Part shown: positions 9,893-19,845 of the stretch, one piece after another
How the letters are laid out: the number at the start of each line of letters is the position of its first letter
Numbering within the stretch: position 1 is the stretch's first letter
Source of the DNA: Paragorgia papillata
Taxonomy: Eukaryota; Cnidaria; Anthozoa; Scleralcyonacea; Coralliidae
Length of the DNA stretch: 64,000 bases
NCBI GenBank assembly: GCA_035771165.1
Contig: JAWNZC010000348.1
Coordinates: forward strand, 3,742,501 to 3,806,500
Reading direction: 5' to 3'
Notes under the pieces: model-generated
Told to the model about the DNA's origin: nothing
Seen by the model: only the letters and a program-made list of their open reading frames with translations
Database searches by the model: none
Translations under genes and position numbers: made by a program

Positions 9893-11184
9893 TACGGAGC
9901 CCCATAAGTGCCATACTTTTGAAGTGTTATTTTTTTCTTAAATTTCTACTTTTTTTCTTAAATTTCTACTTTTTTTTTTAAATTTCTACTTTTTTTGAAA
10001 TTTCTACTTTTTTTGAAATACAGTCGAAGCTCTCCTTGCGACCACTCTCGTAAGCGACCAGCTCTAGTTGCGACCACCCTCACGAAACCCCGTTTAAATT
10101 CCTTATTAAACTCTGTTACTAAAAGCTCTCGTAAGCGACCACTCCCGTAAGCGACCGCGACCACCTTTCAGATTCACAAACTGAGCTTTTTCTTTGTTTT
10201 TAAGCTCTTGTAAGCGGCCACCATTGAACTACGCTTTGCAATCAGTCAACACTGCGCTAAAAAGCAATTTGATAACTTTTAATACAGTGATGTGATTATA
10301 AAATGCATAACAATGAAGTATTGCTATTTCCGGCTGGTTTCCAGAATAGAAACGCAGTGTTTTTCTGGTCCAATCTCTCGTAAGCGACCAACTTCAGCCA
10401 TTTCAGTGGGTGGTCGCATACGAGAACGAATTCTCGTAAGCGACCAGTTCTAGTTGCGACCACTTTTGACAGTTCCCGAGGGTGGTCGCTTAAGAGAGCT
10501 TCAACTGTATCTACTTTTTTTTGAAATTTCTACTTTTTTTGAAATTTCTACTTTTTTTCTTAAATTTCTACTTTTTTTTTTAATTTCTACTTTTTTTTAA
10601 ATTCCGACTTTTTTGGGGAAATTTTTTTTTTTTTAAATTTCTACTTTTTTTTAAATTTCTACTTTTTTTGAAATATCTACTTTTTTTTGAAATTTCTACT
10701 TTTTTTGAAATTCCGACTTCTTTTTTGAAATTTCTACTTTTTTTGAAATTGCGACTTTTTTTTTGAAATTTCTACTCTTTTTTTTTTAATTTCGACTTTT
10801 TTCTTAAATTTAAGATTTGGCGGACTGTTTCTCCAGGGGCGGATCCAGCCAAAAATCTGACCATTGCTAGTAAGGTGTGGTCCACATTTTTAGGGGGGTA
10901 CGGGGGCATGACCCCCCGGAAAATTTTGAAAATTAGGACCTCTAAGAAAAAAGTAGAAATTTCAAAAAAAAGTAGATATTTCAAAAAAAGTAGAAATTTA
11001 AAAAAAAGTAGAAATTTAAAAAAAAAAGTAGAAATTTAATTTTAAAAAAAAGTAGATATTTCAAAAAAAGTAGAAATTTCAAAAAAAAGTAGATATTTCA
11101 AAAAAAAAGTAGAAATTTCAAAAAAAAGTAGAAATTTAAGAAAAAAATAACACTTCAAAAGTATGGCACTTATGGGGCTCCGTA
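9893..11184. mobile_element. Fold-back element built of an AAATTTCTACTTTTTTT repeat
   Basis: The ends TACGGAGCCCCATAAGTG and its complement form long inverted repeats that continue as ATACTTTTGAAGTGTTAT. Each arm then runs into tandem 17-18 bp units, AAATTTCTACTTTTTTT on the left and the complement on the right (10938-11140). The host copy resumes with CTTT, consistent with a short CTTT/TTT target duplication. The interior holds a GC-richer 'GGGGCGGATCCAGCC' patch at about 10838 and a complete TA-target MITE at 10021. No transposase is visible. Confidence 0.8.
10021..10507. mobile_element. TA-target mariner-type MITE nested in the fold-back element (487 bp)
   Basis: TA flanks at 10019-10020 and 10508-10509. 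The ends CAGTCGAAGCTCTCC and GAGAGCTTCAACTG are inverted. Multiple internal copies of CTCGTAAGCGACCA lie in direct and inverted orientation. It sits inside the 17-bp repeat array, so it inserted after that array existed. Confidence 0.85.
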
Positions 11185-11346
11185 CTTTCCTGTTCGAATC
11201 GTTCTTTGGTATTTTATTCTGGCTAACGCCAGACGATTTTATTCACCTCTGGGAAAACCTGTTGCCTCTTTGGTATTTCATTCTGGCTATTGACGCCAGA
11301 CGATTTTATTCACCTCTGGGGAAGCCCTCGGACAGGAATGAGTTAA

Positions 11347-12239
11347 TTAATAGCTTTGCGCGAGACAAAAATTATATTTGTGTGCAAAGGAAAGGAATAA
11401 TATTCTTAAAACGTTAAAAAAGTGTATTAGTTTACGGACTATTTAGGGGGCGATTACATGGACCGGGCTGGACCGGTTAACCAGGCTAGCTCGGTTAACC
11501 TGTTTAATTAACATTTCGATTACATGGCAAGCGGGCTAGCCCGGTTTGCCGGGATCCCGGATGAAAATGTCCATGTAATCGTTTTCATCCCGGCAAACCG
11601 GGCTGAAAAACTGTTGAACTCGCTTCGATACGCGTTCGTTCGTTTGCTTGACTGTGTGAATAAATAGTGCTGAAAGGAACTGAAATAGAACATCAACGTT
11701 GTTTGTGTGTTTCGTGATCAAAGTGAAGATTTAATAAATTAATTAGTCTTCGTGAAGACGCTTTCCTGGGTTAGCTAAGACTTCAACAATCTTTTTATTA
11801 TGGGTTTACAAAATAAATAATAGACTAATCAGTGTAAAACTGAAGTAAAACTAACGTAACTTTGCCCTTATTTACTTGATAAGCCAAGGCGGAAATCCAG
11901 TAGTTCTACAACTGTAACGCCAAGAAGTTCAACTGAACGCCAAATCAAAATATCATCCGCCTTCACGGCCGTTGCATATCGGGGAAACACTAAGACGTTC
12001 GGCAGTGATTGGTGCCCTTGGCATAGATAAAGTCATGAAACGGGATCAGGTGTAAATGGCGATCGATGCGGTCAAGTTGATGCTGTCCGCATTGATCAAC
12101 AGTTGATGGCGTTCTTTGAAATGCAAGAAGCTTTCAATAAAAGAATGGAGGAAAGCGTATGTGCCTTTAAATACAACAGCAAGTAAATCCTAACTGGCTC
12201 GACTATCTTAGTGTCAACGACGTCATAAAAGAAAAAAAT
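11347..12239. other. Intergenic, with a GC-rich inverted-repeat patch
   Basis: No gene. At about 11449-11610, GATTACATGG recurs near GGGCTAGCCCGG and GCCGGGATCCCGG palindromes, and an inverted CCATGTAATCG lies at 11571. This resembles the CCGGGCTAGCC-type element nested in the LINE at 54717-55306, but the ends were not resolvable. Confidence 0.45.
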
Positions 12240-13073
12240 GGTAACACGCAGCTTATAACGTGCTTTGTAGACTATAAAGTACACTAATATAAGAACTAAA
12301 ATACTAAATATATTACTCATTGTTTACGTTTTGGAAGAAAAATTTAATTTCACACGTCATTGTTGACGCCCGCTGAGGCACTGACTGACAAGTAGATATT
12401 ATGTTTTCTAATTTTCCAAACTATGTGGGCATAATGTCGAATGTCTGTGTCGTTAGGAAAGTGCTATGCCTCCCACTACGTTTCGATAAACGTAAGGAGT
12501 TATAATTATATAACAGCCATTCAGTTTTCCCTGACTACTGTATTGCTGTACGTATATATGGGATTATTAAACGTATACTATATGGTTACAGTGCATGTGT
12601 AAAGTATAGTACACCACATGAGTCGTCACACTGAGTCGCTGGATACTGAAACTATTAAACCTGCACTGATGGACTCAGTAAACTAAGCAATAATCTTTGA
12701 CTTTGTTTTAAGTAACTTTATGTTCTTGTTTATCATATCCAGTGACGGTGACCAAATACAAAACTGAGATGTGAATAATAAAGCAATCTGAACAGCAACC
12801 AAACACGGAAACGTTTGAGTTAAAAGCATAAATGGGCCATAAATTGCAGCGCCTTTGTGTTAACACTTTGATTCCTGATAATAACTCCTCAAATGAATGA
12901 TAAACCTATTAATTGTTACTGCTCAGTTATTACTGTCTTCGAATATTATTTGTATATATGTTAACGCGAGTCAGAAATTTAAGTAGGTATAATTATTCTT
13001 GTATGACTAACTAAGCAGCAGGTTGAAGCAACACTTAAGTAGTTAAGTTCTAAAGATATACTACACTGAGCTG

Positions 13074-13108
<35 letters not shown>

Positions 13109-13470
13109 GTAGCTATAGTGCAAATAATTACCTTCAAATACCACATTGTTCAGTGATTTGAAAAAAGAAGTTCTCTCGTTCGCATTTGTTGCTTTTGTCT
13201 TTTAGCTTTCCCAAATATTTATTCAGCGTACAAGTTTAAAATGCCATAGAAACGAAATCTGACGTCACAAGGTTACCATGGAGGTAAGACCTGGGTACGA
13301 GGTTGACCATGGACAAATTTCCGATTTGCATGCGGCGTTCAGAGTCAATATTGATCGCTTGTATTGTGAAACACCATTTTATGCAAACTTGTATTGTGAA
13401 ACACAATATATTATGCCACATTGCAATATGAAATGCCATATTATGCAACATGGTACACAGCACATTAACT
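12240..13470. repeat. Segmental duplication, copy A (partner 28080-31030)
   Basis: Blocks match copy B in the same order and orientation. ACACGCAGC...TATAAAGTACACTAA at 12245 matches 28092. GTTTTGGAAGAAAAATTTAATTT at 12328 matches 28890. The block from 12410 to 12590 matches 29770-29945. GTATAGTACACCACAT at 12604 matches 30119. The segment from TTACCTTCAAATACCACATTG onward (13128) matches 30670. Copy A lacks the two MITEs found in copy B and so preserves their empty sites. A (TA)n microsatellite is at 13077-13104. No coding sequence is recognised. Confidence 0.85.
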
Positions 13471-13814
13471 CATGTGGACCAAAATTAAGTATATATCTTA
13501 ATTGTAAAATAGGGCTCAAATTAAGACATGGCCTTAATTTATCTGTCCCACAAGCGGGATGTTAAACTTGAACACATAAAAGGGGTGTTGTGGTCGGGGT
13601 ATGAGAGGCGGGACATTTTCCCGGAGGGTTGTGACTAGGTTTAGGGTCCGGGGGGTTGTGATTAGGTTTAGGGCTCCCGGGGGGTTGTGGTTCGGGGTTG
13701 GGGTATGGGGGATAACTTTTCATTTAAAATTAAGGATTATCCTTAATCCTAGGCGAGTTGACAATTAAGGATAATCCTTAATTTTGGAGTGAGGTCGACC
13801 TGTGTGAACACGTC
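13471..13814. repeat. Palindrome and GGGTTGTG/TAGGTTTAGGG repeats
   Basis: Three near-identical blocks of about 33-35 bp built on GGGTTGTGAYTAGGTTTAGGG lie at about 13625-13700. A hairpin-forming pair, AATTAAGGATTATCCTTAATC and AATTAAGGATAATCCTTAAT, is at 13728-13785. TAGGTTTAGGG is only superficially telomere-like. No gene is seen. Confidence 0.55.
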
Positions 13815-14600
13815 ACTATAAAGTCTATAATTAGACCACAGGCGGCCCAATCGTACACCACACGTCAACACTTTCGGGGGGAGGCGAGCTACTAGCTCTG
13901 TATGTTGACCGTTGGGACGAATTCAAATCGAATAATACTATAAATGCACGAAATGTATACCAAAATCCATAGAAATTCGAGATAAATGTTCTTACCTTGT
14001 TTCTGCTTTGTATTTGTTGGTGTTTGTGTCTTCCCGGGTCGAGTTTCAACCATAGTTCGGCGAGTTCCATTCACGGTCGTTACTCTCCTTACTAAAAGAA
14101 GGAAACTGGCTGGTGACTTCCCAAGGCTATATTTCTGACCGCCCTCACTTGAAGCTCCACAGATGAAAAGTGCACTGTGCCTCCCACGGTTGGGAGCAAG
14201 TTTGTCACTAAGTTGACACCAGGCGTTCGTAGTACGCATACGGATATGATAGAGCATTTTTGAAGCCAAAGAGTTTACATATGGGTGTTTTTCGCGGCGC
14301 GAAGATGAACGTTGGGATCGAAAGAGCCATGAATGGAAAGCTAAGTTCTCGACGAATGCCCTGATGGCAATTTTGGCGAGATCGAGCGATTTTTGTGGAT
14401 TTTATGGAGCTTCAAGTGAGGGCGGTCAGAAATATAGCCTTGGGAAGTCACCAGCCTTTCCTTCTTTTAGTAATGAGCACTACAAAGTCTATAATTAGAC
14501 CACAGGCGGCCCAATCGTACACCACACGTCAACACTTTCGGGGGGAGGCGAGCTACTAGCTCTGTATGTTGACCGTTGGGACGAATACAGCACTACTAGA
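13815..14600. repeat. Composite repeat with direct 115-bp ends and an inverted 70-bp pair
   Basis: About 115 bp starting CTATAATTAGACCACAGGCG occurs at 13825-13920 and again, nearly identical, at 14489-14586. Between them a 70-bp block (TTACTAAAAGAAGGAAACTGG... at 14091-14158) returns in inverted orientation at 14407-14473. On the minus strand, 13990-14070 reads as a small exon starting ATGGAACTCGCCGAA and ending in a consensus splice donor (AAACAAG, then GTAAGAAC). The same exon-plus-donor unit occurs on plus at 19858-19935. The unit behaves like a dispersed repeat, perhaps a transposon carrying its promoter and first exon. Confidence 0.6.
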
Positions 14601-14689
14601 TTGCACAAATAGCTGGTATGTAAATATGGATAGGAAAATGGTTCAACCTAGTTTGTATATTTATAGAATCTGAAAAACGCTTTTGATAC

Positions 14690-16085
14690 CGTTTAAATCA
14701 CTAACATTTTACTACGAAAAAATGGGAACTACTCGTAATTAAAGGAAAAGCCACTTTCACTACTAAAATCATATCGTTACTAGATCGTAAAAATAGTCCA
14801 CCCCTCCAAAGAAAATGTCAGGTAAAATGGATTTAATGTCGTCAGAACCAGCCTGTCCAAGATGTGGTGTGCCTCAGGGCTCCATACTAAGGACCAATTA
14901 TTCCTTTTTGCTTTACATTAATGATTTGCCTGAATGTGTTAAGATAAGACAGTGCCACGATTGTTTGCCGATGACATCAAACCTTGACGGCCCACAGGGG
15001 AGAACGATGATGATTTCATACGGGCAATGAACTCTGATTTGGATAACCCTCCAAAGAATGGTTAATAAGCTTAACCCAAACTTAGGCCTTAATGTGGCCA
15101 AAACTGAATATATTATGCTTATTGCATCAAAACCACTATTGAGAAATGTTATCGCATACACAACCAAAGTATCATTATCGGAAAACAAACCTAATTAAAC
15201 GTGTGTATGAATGCAAGACTCCTTGGAGTAACAATTGAACCAGCAATTTGTCTTGAGGGAAACGAAATACTGATAATATTATAGCAAAAAAATCTCTTCG
15301 GGGATATCTGCCATCCGGCGCTTAAGAGAGATTTGTTGACACAATATACGCTACTTTCTGTGTATAATGAATGCGATTAGTCCACTCCATATTTTCAACT
15401 ACTGTTGTGAAGTTTTGGAATGTATTTGGATTACAACACCGTCCAAATATTTTTTAGACAAAAAAACCTTCATAACAGATCAGCTCGAATTATAAGCAGG
15501 TAGTCGGGTAATGAATGCTCATAAGATCAAAGCGTTGCACTAAACTGCGTCTACGGATTGGGAAACCACTCCAAACACAAAGGCGAAAAAGGCCCAAAGA
15601 CAAAATCAGTTTTAGAAGTGTTGAATTTGAGCAGGGGCCCGAAATCCCCTACTCCAAATCTTTGCACTTATAAAAAAAGTAAGTCACAAATCATAATTTG
15701 CGAGACATGAGCTGACATCTCCTTTGCTTGCCACAGCCACGTACATATAATAGTGAAAACAAAGTTTCATTGTTTGAATGGGGGCATCCAAATGGGAACA
15801 TTCGTTACCTACAGAAATTAGGGAGAGCAAATCGCTCTCATTCTTCGTGAGAAAAACTTGCTACGTCATAAAAGTATGGTAACAATATCCTATCGTCACT
15901 TTATATTGACATTAACCTATTTGTTTAGATATGTTTAAAAAGTTATTTTAGTTGTGTCTGCACTGTATGTAAATTTAATTTCTTGTTATCCGTATAACAA
16001 CCGCCCTTTCGTCGGAAATCAGCCTTTGCTGACGTTGTTAGCGTGTTTAAAATAAAGACTATCTATCTATCTATCTAGCTATACT
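14690..16085 (+). pseudogene. Degenerate LINE, RT fragments and 3' tail
   Basis: The plus-strand translation shows RT motif B and following residues: CGVPQGSIL, then YSFLLYINDLPECVK (about 14866-14940). A decayed F-x-DD region follows, then LNVAKTEYIML (about 15090-15120). A LINE C-terminal signature with several stops is at 15700-15860. The copy ends in (CTAT)n at 16047-16080. Motifs are split among frames by many indels and stops, so it is long dead. It is the plus-strand counterpart of the LINE at 4040-6487 and shares the tail type, but clade assignment is uncertain. Confidence 0.8.
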
Positions 16086-16275
16086 CCATTATAGCCTCGC
16101 GGTAGCTGGCGGTGTTTAATTAAGTGGGTATGGGGTCTTGGTGAATGAAAGCGGGTAGAGGGGCGAAAGATTGCGGGCCGAGGCGAGAAAAAGCGGGCGA
16201 GGGAGAAAAAGCGGGCGGGCGGAAGAGCGGGTGGGCGGAAGAGCGGGCGGGCGGAAGAGCGGGGAAGCTGGAAAA
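16086..16275. repeat. GTAGCTGGCGG / GCGGGCG repeat, copy 1
   Basis: Begins GGTAGCTGGCGGTGTTTAA and continues with a GGGGTCT block, then purine-rich GAGAAAAAGCGGGCG units. Related copies lie at about 19730-19830 (reverse orientation) and 59024-59092 (plus). The three share the TAGCTGGCGGTTTT start and the AAAAAGCGGGC unit, so this is a dispersed family with a GC-rich purine tract. Confidence 0.65.
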
Positions 16276-17164
16276 ACCGCCTGCCTCAAAATCGTTGGTG
16301 TTTTTTGAATATCGCCCCTAACCCAACACATCCTAAATCTAATTTAAAACTAACGAATCAATAGACGATAGTTTGTAAATTGAGGAGTTTGAAATTCGAT
16401 TCTTGCACGGTTGCTTTTCCAAAACCAATAATAATAGTATCGTCCTATCGAAAATCATATCAGGTGTGAATCTGGGTCAAACTTGTGTTGCTTGTATACA
16501 AGCGGCGAATGCAAACTCCAACGGGAAAAGTAAAAAAAAGAAGAAAACCGAACGTTCAGAAGTGCCAACGATTTTTTTTTGCCAGGTTTTATGTGAAATG
16601 TTCACTGTAAGTCCAAATAACTGGTGAATTTTGGAGAAAATATCGTATATTTCCAACTGAAAATCTCTTTTAGACTTCAAATGGCTGCGAGGACATGCCA
16701 ACGCTACAGGATTTAACCTAGGATTTTTGGTGGACCAAGGTCCTTCCAATCAGTCCTGAACGGGTTTTGCAAAAGAGTAATGTGGTGCGCAGAAAGATAA
16801 GGAATGCCTGTGAGCTGTATAATTTCATCAAAAAACAGTTTTAAAAAAACGACTCAAAGCTTTAAGCTTTTGCGCAAAGACGCAGCAAATACAGCGGATA
16901 GGAAACCACAACACTCACCTGTCCAGCCCAACTGGTAGAATAGATACAAGCGACAATTACCGTCAAGTGTTTGCTTTCACCTGATCGGAGCCCACAAATT
17001 AAGAAGGATTCAAAGCTAGCGAACGTATTAGCAAAAGGAACATCGTCGAGAAAAAAGCTTGAGCAGTTGGCCGAAGTATAACAAGCGCAGCAACTGGCGC
17101 GGTCAGCACCATCGAGGATAACACTCCTAGGACCCGCCTAGGACTGACGAAATCCTCCGTTGAA
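16276..17164. other. Unassigned intergenic DNA
   Basis: No gene recognised. Several short open frames occur on both strands, but none has family similarity. Confidence 0.4.
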
Positions 17165-19705
17165 CGAGGTGTCAGAACGGTCGGCACTTAATAACAATAG
17201 GGTGGAGGCTACCTAGTCAGTTACCGTGTGTCCCTCGGAAACGTCTTCGGAAAATTCTTCGGAAATAATCAAAATGGCGGAATGCAAACCATGAGTGATA
17301 AAACGCTAATTGGAAATCAGTTAATCAGTCCGAGATTCCCGGAATGCATTCCGAAGTGTTTTCAGTACTGAAAAGTTAATGGTTGAATTTTTGGACGAAA
17401 AAATCAGTTCTTGGAATTTTATACAGAAAAGACCTCTTGTAATATATTTAAAAAGTAAAATAGGTGGAATTAGAATACCCGTCAGGGGGAGGTATTGGCT
17501 GCAGTCTCTGAGTGTTATATTATATATTATATATTACTATATTCTATATATATATATATATATAAATATATAAATTTATATACCAAGGTATAATACATAT
17601 ATCACCAAAGGTAGTAAAATAATATAAATATATATCATATTATAATATATAATATGTAATAATAATATATAATATAAATAATAATATATATGTATTTAAC
17701 ATATATATAGTATATATTAAATTTGTTATGGAAACCAAATTATATGTTCAAATCAAGCTATATGATCAATCAACCTTTAGACCATTCTGGTTGTTAAAGT
17801 ATCATATTTTTGTATTTTTGTTTAATGAACTTTTAAAATTATTTAGAAGCTAGTTTAATATAAATAATAGTTTGGGCCATCTGCTCATACTGGCCTTTCT
17901 TTCACATTGCGTCTGAACTTATATGCCGACAAAGGTTAATGATATTATTACAAGGGTGGTGTGAAAATGAGAAGTATAGTTTATTTTAAACCTTATTTTT
18001 TATATTTTAGTTTTACTTTTTCTGTATTTCAAAGTTTATTATTATTTATATTTTTTATATGTGTATTTAACTCTGAGCCAAAGGTAAGCATTACTGTCAT
18101 GAATCAGGGCTTGCGATATGCCAGAATGGGCCCCAGGTCATAATTTGGCAATGCGGGGCCCCCCTCCGATCATATTTACCACGGTTTTAACTGGGCTCCA
18201 GCAGTAAGTTTTTTGGATAAATTATCTTTAAAATATATGATATAATTCTTCATGAGACCTACTGAATTTTTACCTACAAAGGCCCCTTCTGGGCCCAGGG
18301 TCCAGGGGTAATTACCCCCACCTACCCCCCACCCCGCCTCTCGACTACGGTACATTCGCCACGGCAACAGGATGGGGAAAGCCATTGAAAAAAAAAAATG
18401 TAACAAAACACTTTCACTATATTCCTAAGGAAGATCGGCTTTAAACAGCACATGGTGCGAAATAAAAAAGAAACTAGAAATTGTTTGAAGATATCATATG
18501 AATTTTATATTCTTTGTTATTCACCAGTTAGAAGATAAAATTCATTTCATTGTCTAATATCTCTGTATTTAAACAATACCCTTGTTGCTAATGCAGTGTT
18601 TTCATTGGTTTGTTGCCCATGATCTATTAGAGGACAGACCGCATGTGTCACGTCAGATCACGTCAGTCTGACTTTGTTTTTTTTCTTTCTTCATGGCCCA
18701 TAAACCCGACAGGGTCTTTTAAAAACCTTTTAAGTTTGTTGTGTATTGGTATAGAAACAAATAGATTCCCATTTTTTTGTTGTCTGTTCAGTTTATATGA
18801 TGCACAAAAGACGTCACACTATCAAACGTGGGTGTAAAGAACAATCAGTGAACCCACTCGACTGCGTCTCGTTGGGCCACTTTTTTGTTGTTACCACGTT
18901 TGTGACGTCATCTGTTGCATCTTATAACTGCACAGACCAACGGCAAAATGGAATCTATTTGTTAAATAGCTAATATATCTTAATATAATAGATAGTAAGA
19001 AATAGAAAATGGGCCGCGCCGTGTTTTTAATAGCCTGATGCAAACACCGAGAGTGAGTTTGGCGGAAGAATTCGACAAGTATTTATGTGAACACCGAGGC
19101 CGTAGGCGAGGGTTTTACCAATAAGTACTTTCAAATTCTCCCAACTCACTCGAGTGTTTGGGCAATCAGGTATATAAACACAGGGCTCAAACCATTTTCT
19201 ATTTCTTTTATGAAATAAGGCTAAAAAATGTGCTGTGACAAATCAACAACCAAGTTACCTAGCCTGATCGATAAAACACGTAATTGAACCAATCACAGCG
19301 TGCGTAAGAAACGCAACTATTTTATAAATAAATCAATAATTTATAATGAACAACTCAGAGACTGCAAGCATACCTCCCCCTGACGGGTATTCTAATCCAC
19401 CTATTTTTTACTTTTAGAATATACGTACAAGCAAGTCCTTTCTCTTTATAAAAGTCCAAGAACCAGACTGGGTCCCAAAAGTCACCATTAAATATTCTTG
19501 TACCGGAAAACACTGGATGATGCCATTCCGGATAACGGACTGATTAACTGATTTCAATTAGCGTTTCTTTCACTCAGGGTTTGGAAATTCCGCGCCCATT
19601 TTGATTATTTCCGAAGAATTATTCCGAAGACCTTTTCCGAAGGAACACACGAACGATAGGGTAGCCTCACCCTCTGGTATTAAGTGCCTGACCGTGTTGG
19701 TCACG
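17165..19705. mobile_element. Large fold-back: about 340-bp inverted arms around an AT-rich core
   Basis: The left arm, about 17165-17510, is imperfectly complementary to about 19362-19705. Paired landmarks include GGCACTTAATA with TATTAAGTGCC at the outer edges, TCGGAAATAATCAAAATGG with its complement, AATTAGAATACCCGTCAGGG with its complement, and AGGTATT-GCTGCAGTCTCTGAG. The 1.85-kb core holds (TA)n-like DNA at 17515-17720, the GGGCCCC-rich block at 18125-18330 and ordinary AT-rich sequence. No transposase is visible. It could be a Foldback-type element or an old inverted duplication. Confidence 0.7.
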
Positions 19706-19724
19706 AACACTATTTATCCAGCAT

Positions 19725-19835
19725 CCCCGCTCTTGTTCCGCCGCGCGCTTGCTTTCCCGGCCCGCTTTTTCCTCCCTTCGCCCGTGAGACCCCAACATCC
19801 CTTTAAAACCGCCAGCTACGCAGCGCTAACTCTCA
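19725..19835 (-). repeat. GTAGCTGGCGG / GCGGGCG repeat, copy 2
   Basis: Reverse-orientation copy: CCGCTTTTTCCTCCC, then CGTGAGACCCCAACATCC, then TTTAAAACCGCCAGCTACGCAG. It matches 16086-16275 and 59024-59092 in inverted sense. Confidence 0.65.
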
Positions 19836-19845
19836 ATTACGGTCG

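Larger units (their letters stand above)
9885..11342. mobile_element. TTAA-target MITE split by a nested fold-back insertion
   Basis: TTAA lies at 9881-9884 and 11343-11346. The outer element starts CTCTTT and ends CGGACAGGAATGAG, matching the uninterrupted 93-bp copy at 30173-30265. The left part is only the first few bases. The rest resumes after the insertion at 11185 (CTTTCCTGTTCGAATCG). In this copy the internal module (TTGGTATTTTATTCTGGC through GATTTTATTCACCTCTGGG) is present twice, at about 11209-11250 and 11270-11320. Confidence 0.8.

Noticed and set aside
13620..13700. Interstitial telomere repeats (TAGGTTTAGGG)
   Set aside because: The units are about 33-35 bp with GGGTTGTG spacers, not tandem TTAGGG hexamers.
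14815..15030. Independent small protein at 14815-15030
   Set aside because: The sequence is an RT motif B fragment (GVPQGSIL, LLYINDLPE) of the degenerate LINE and is continuous with other LINE remnants.
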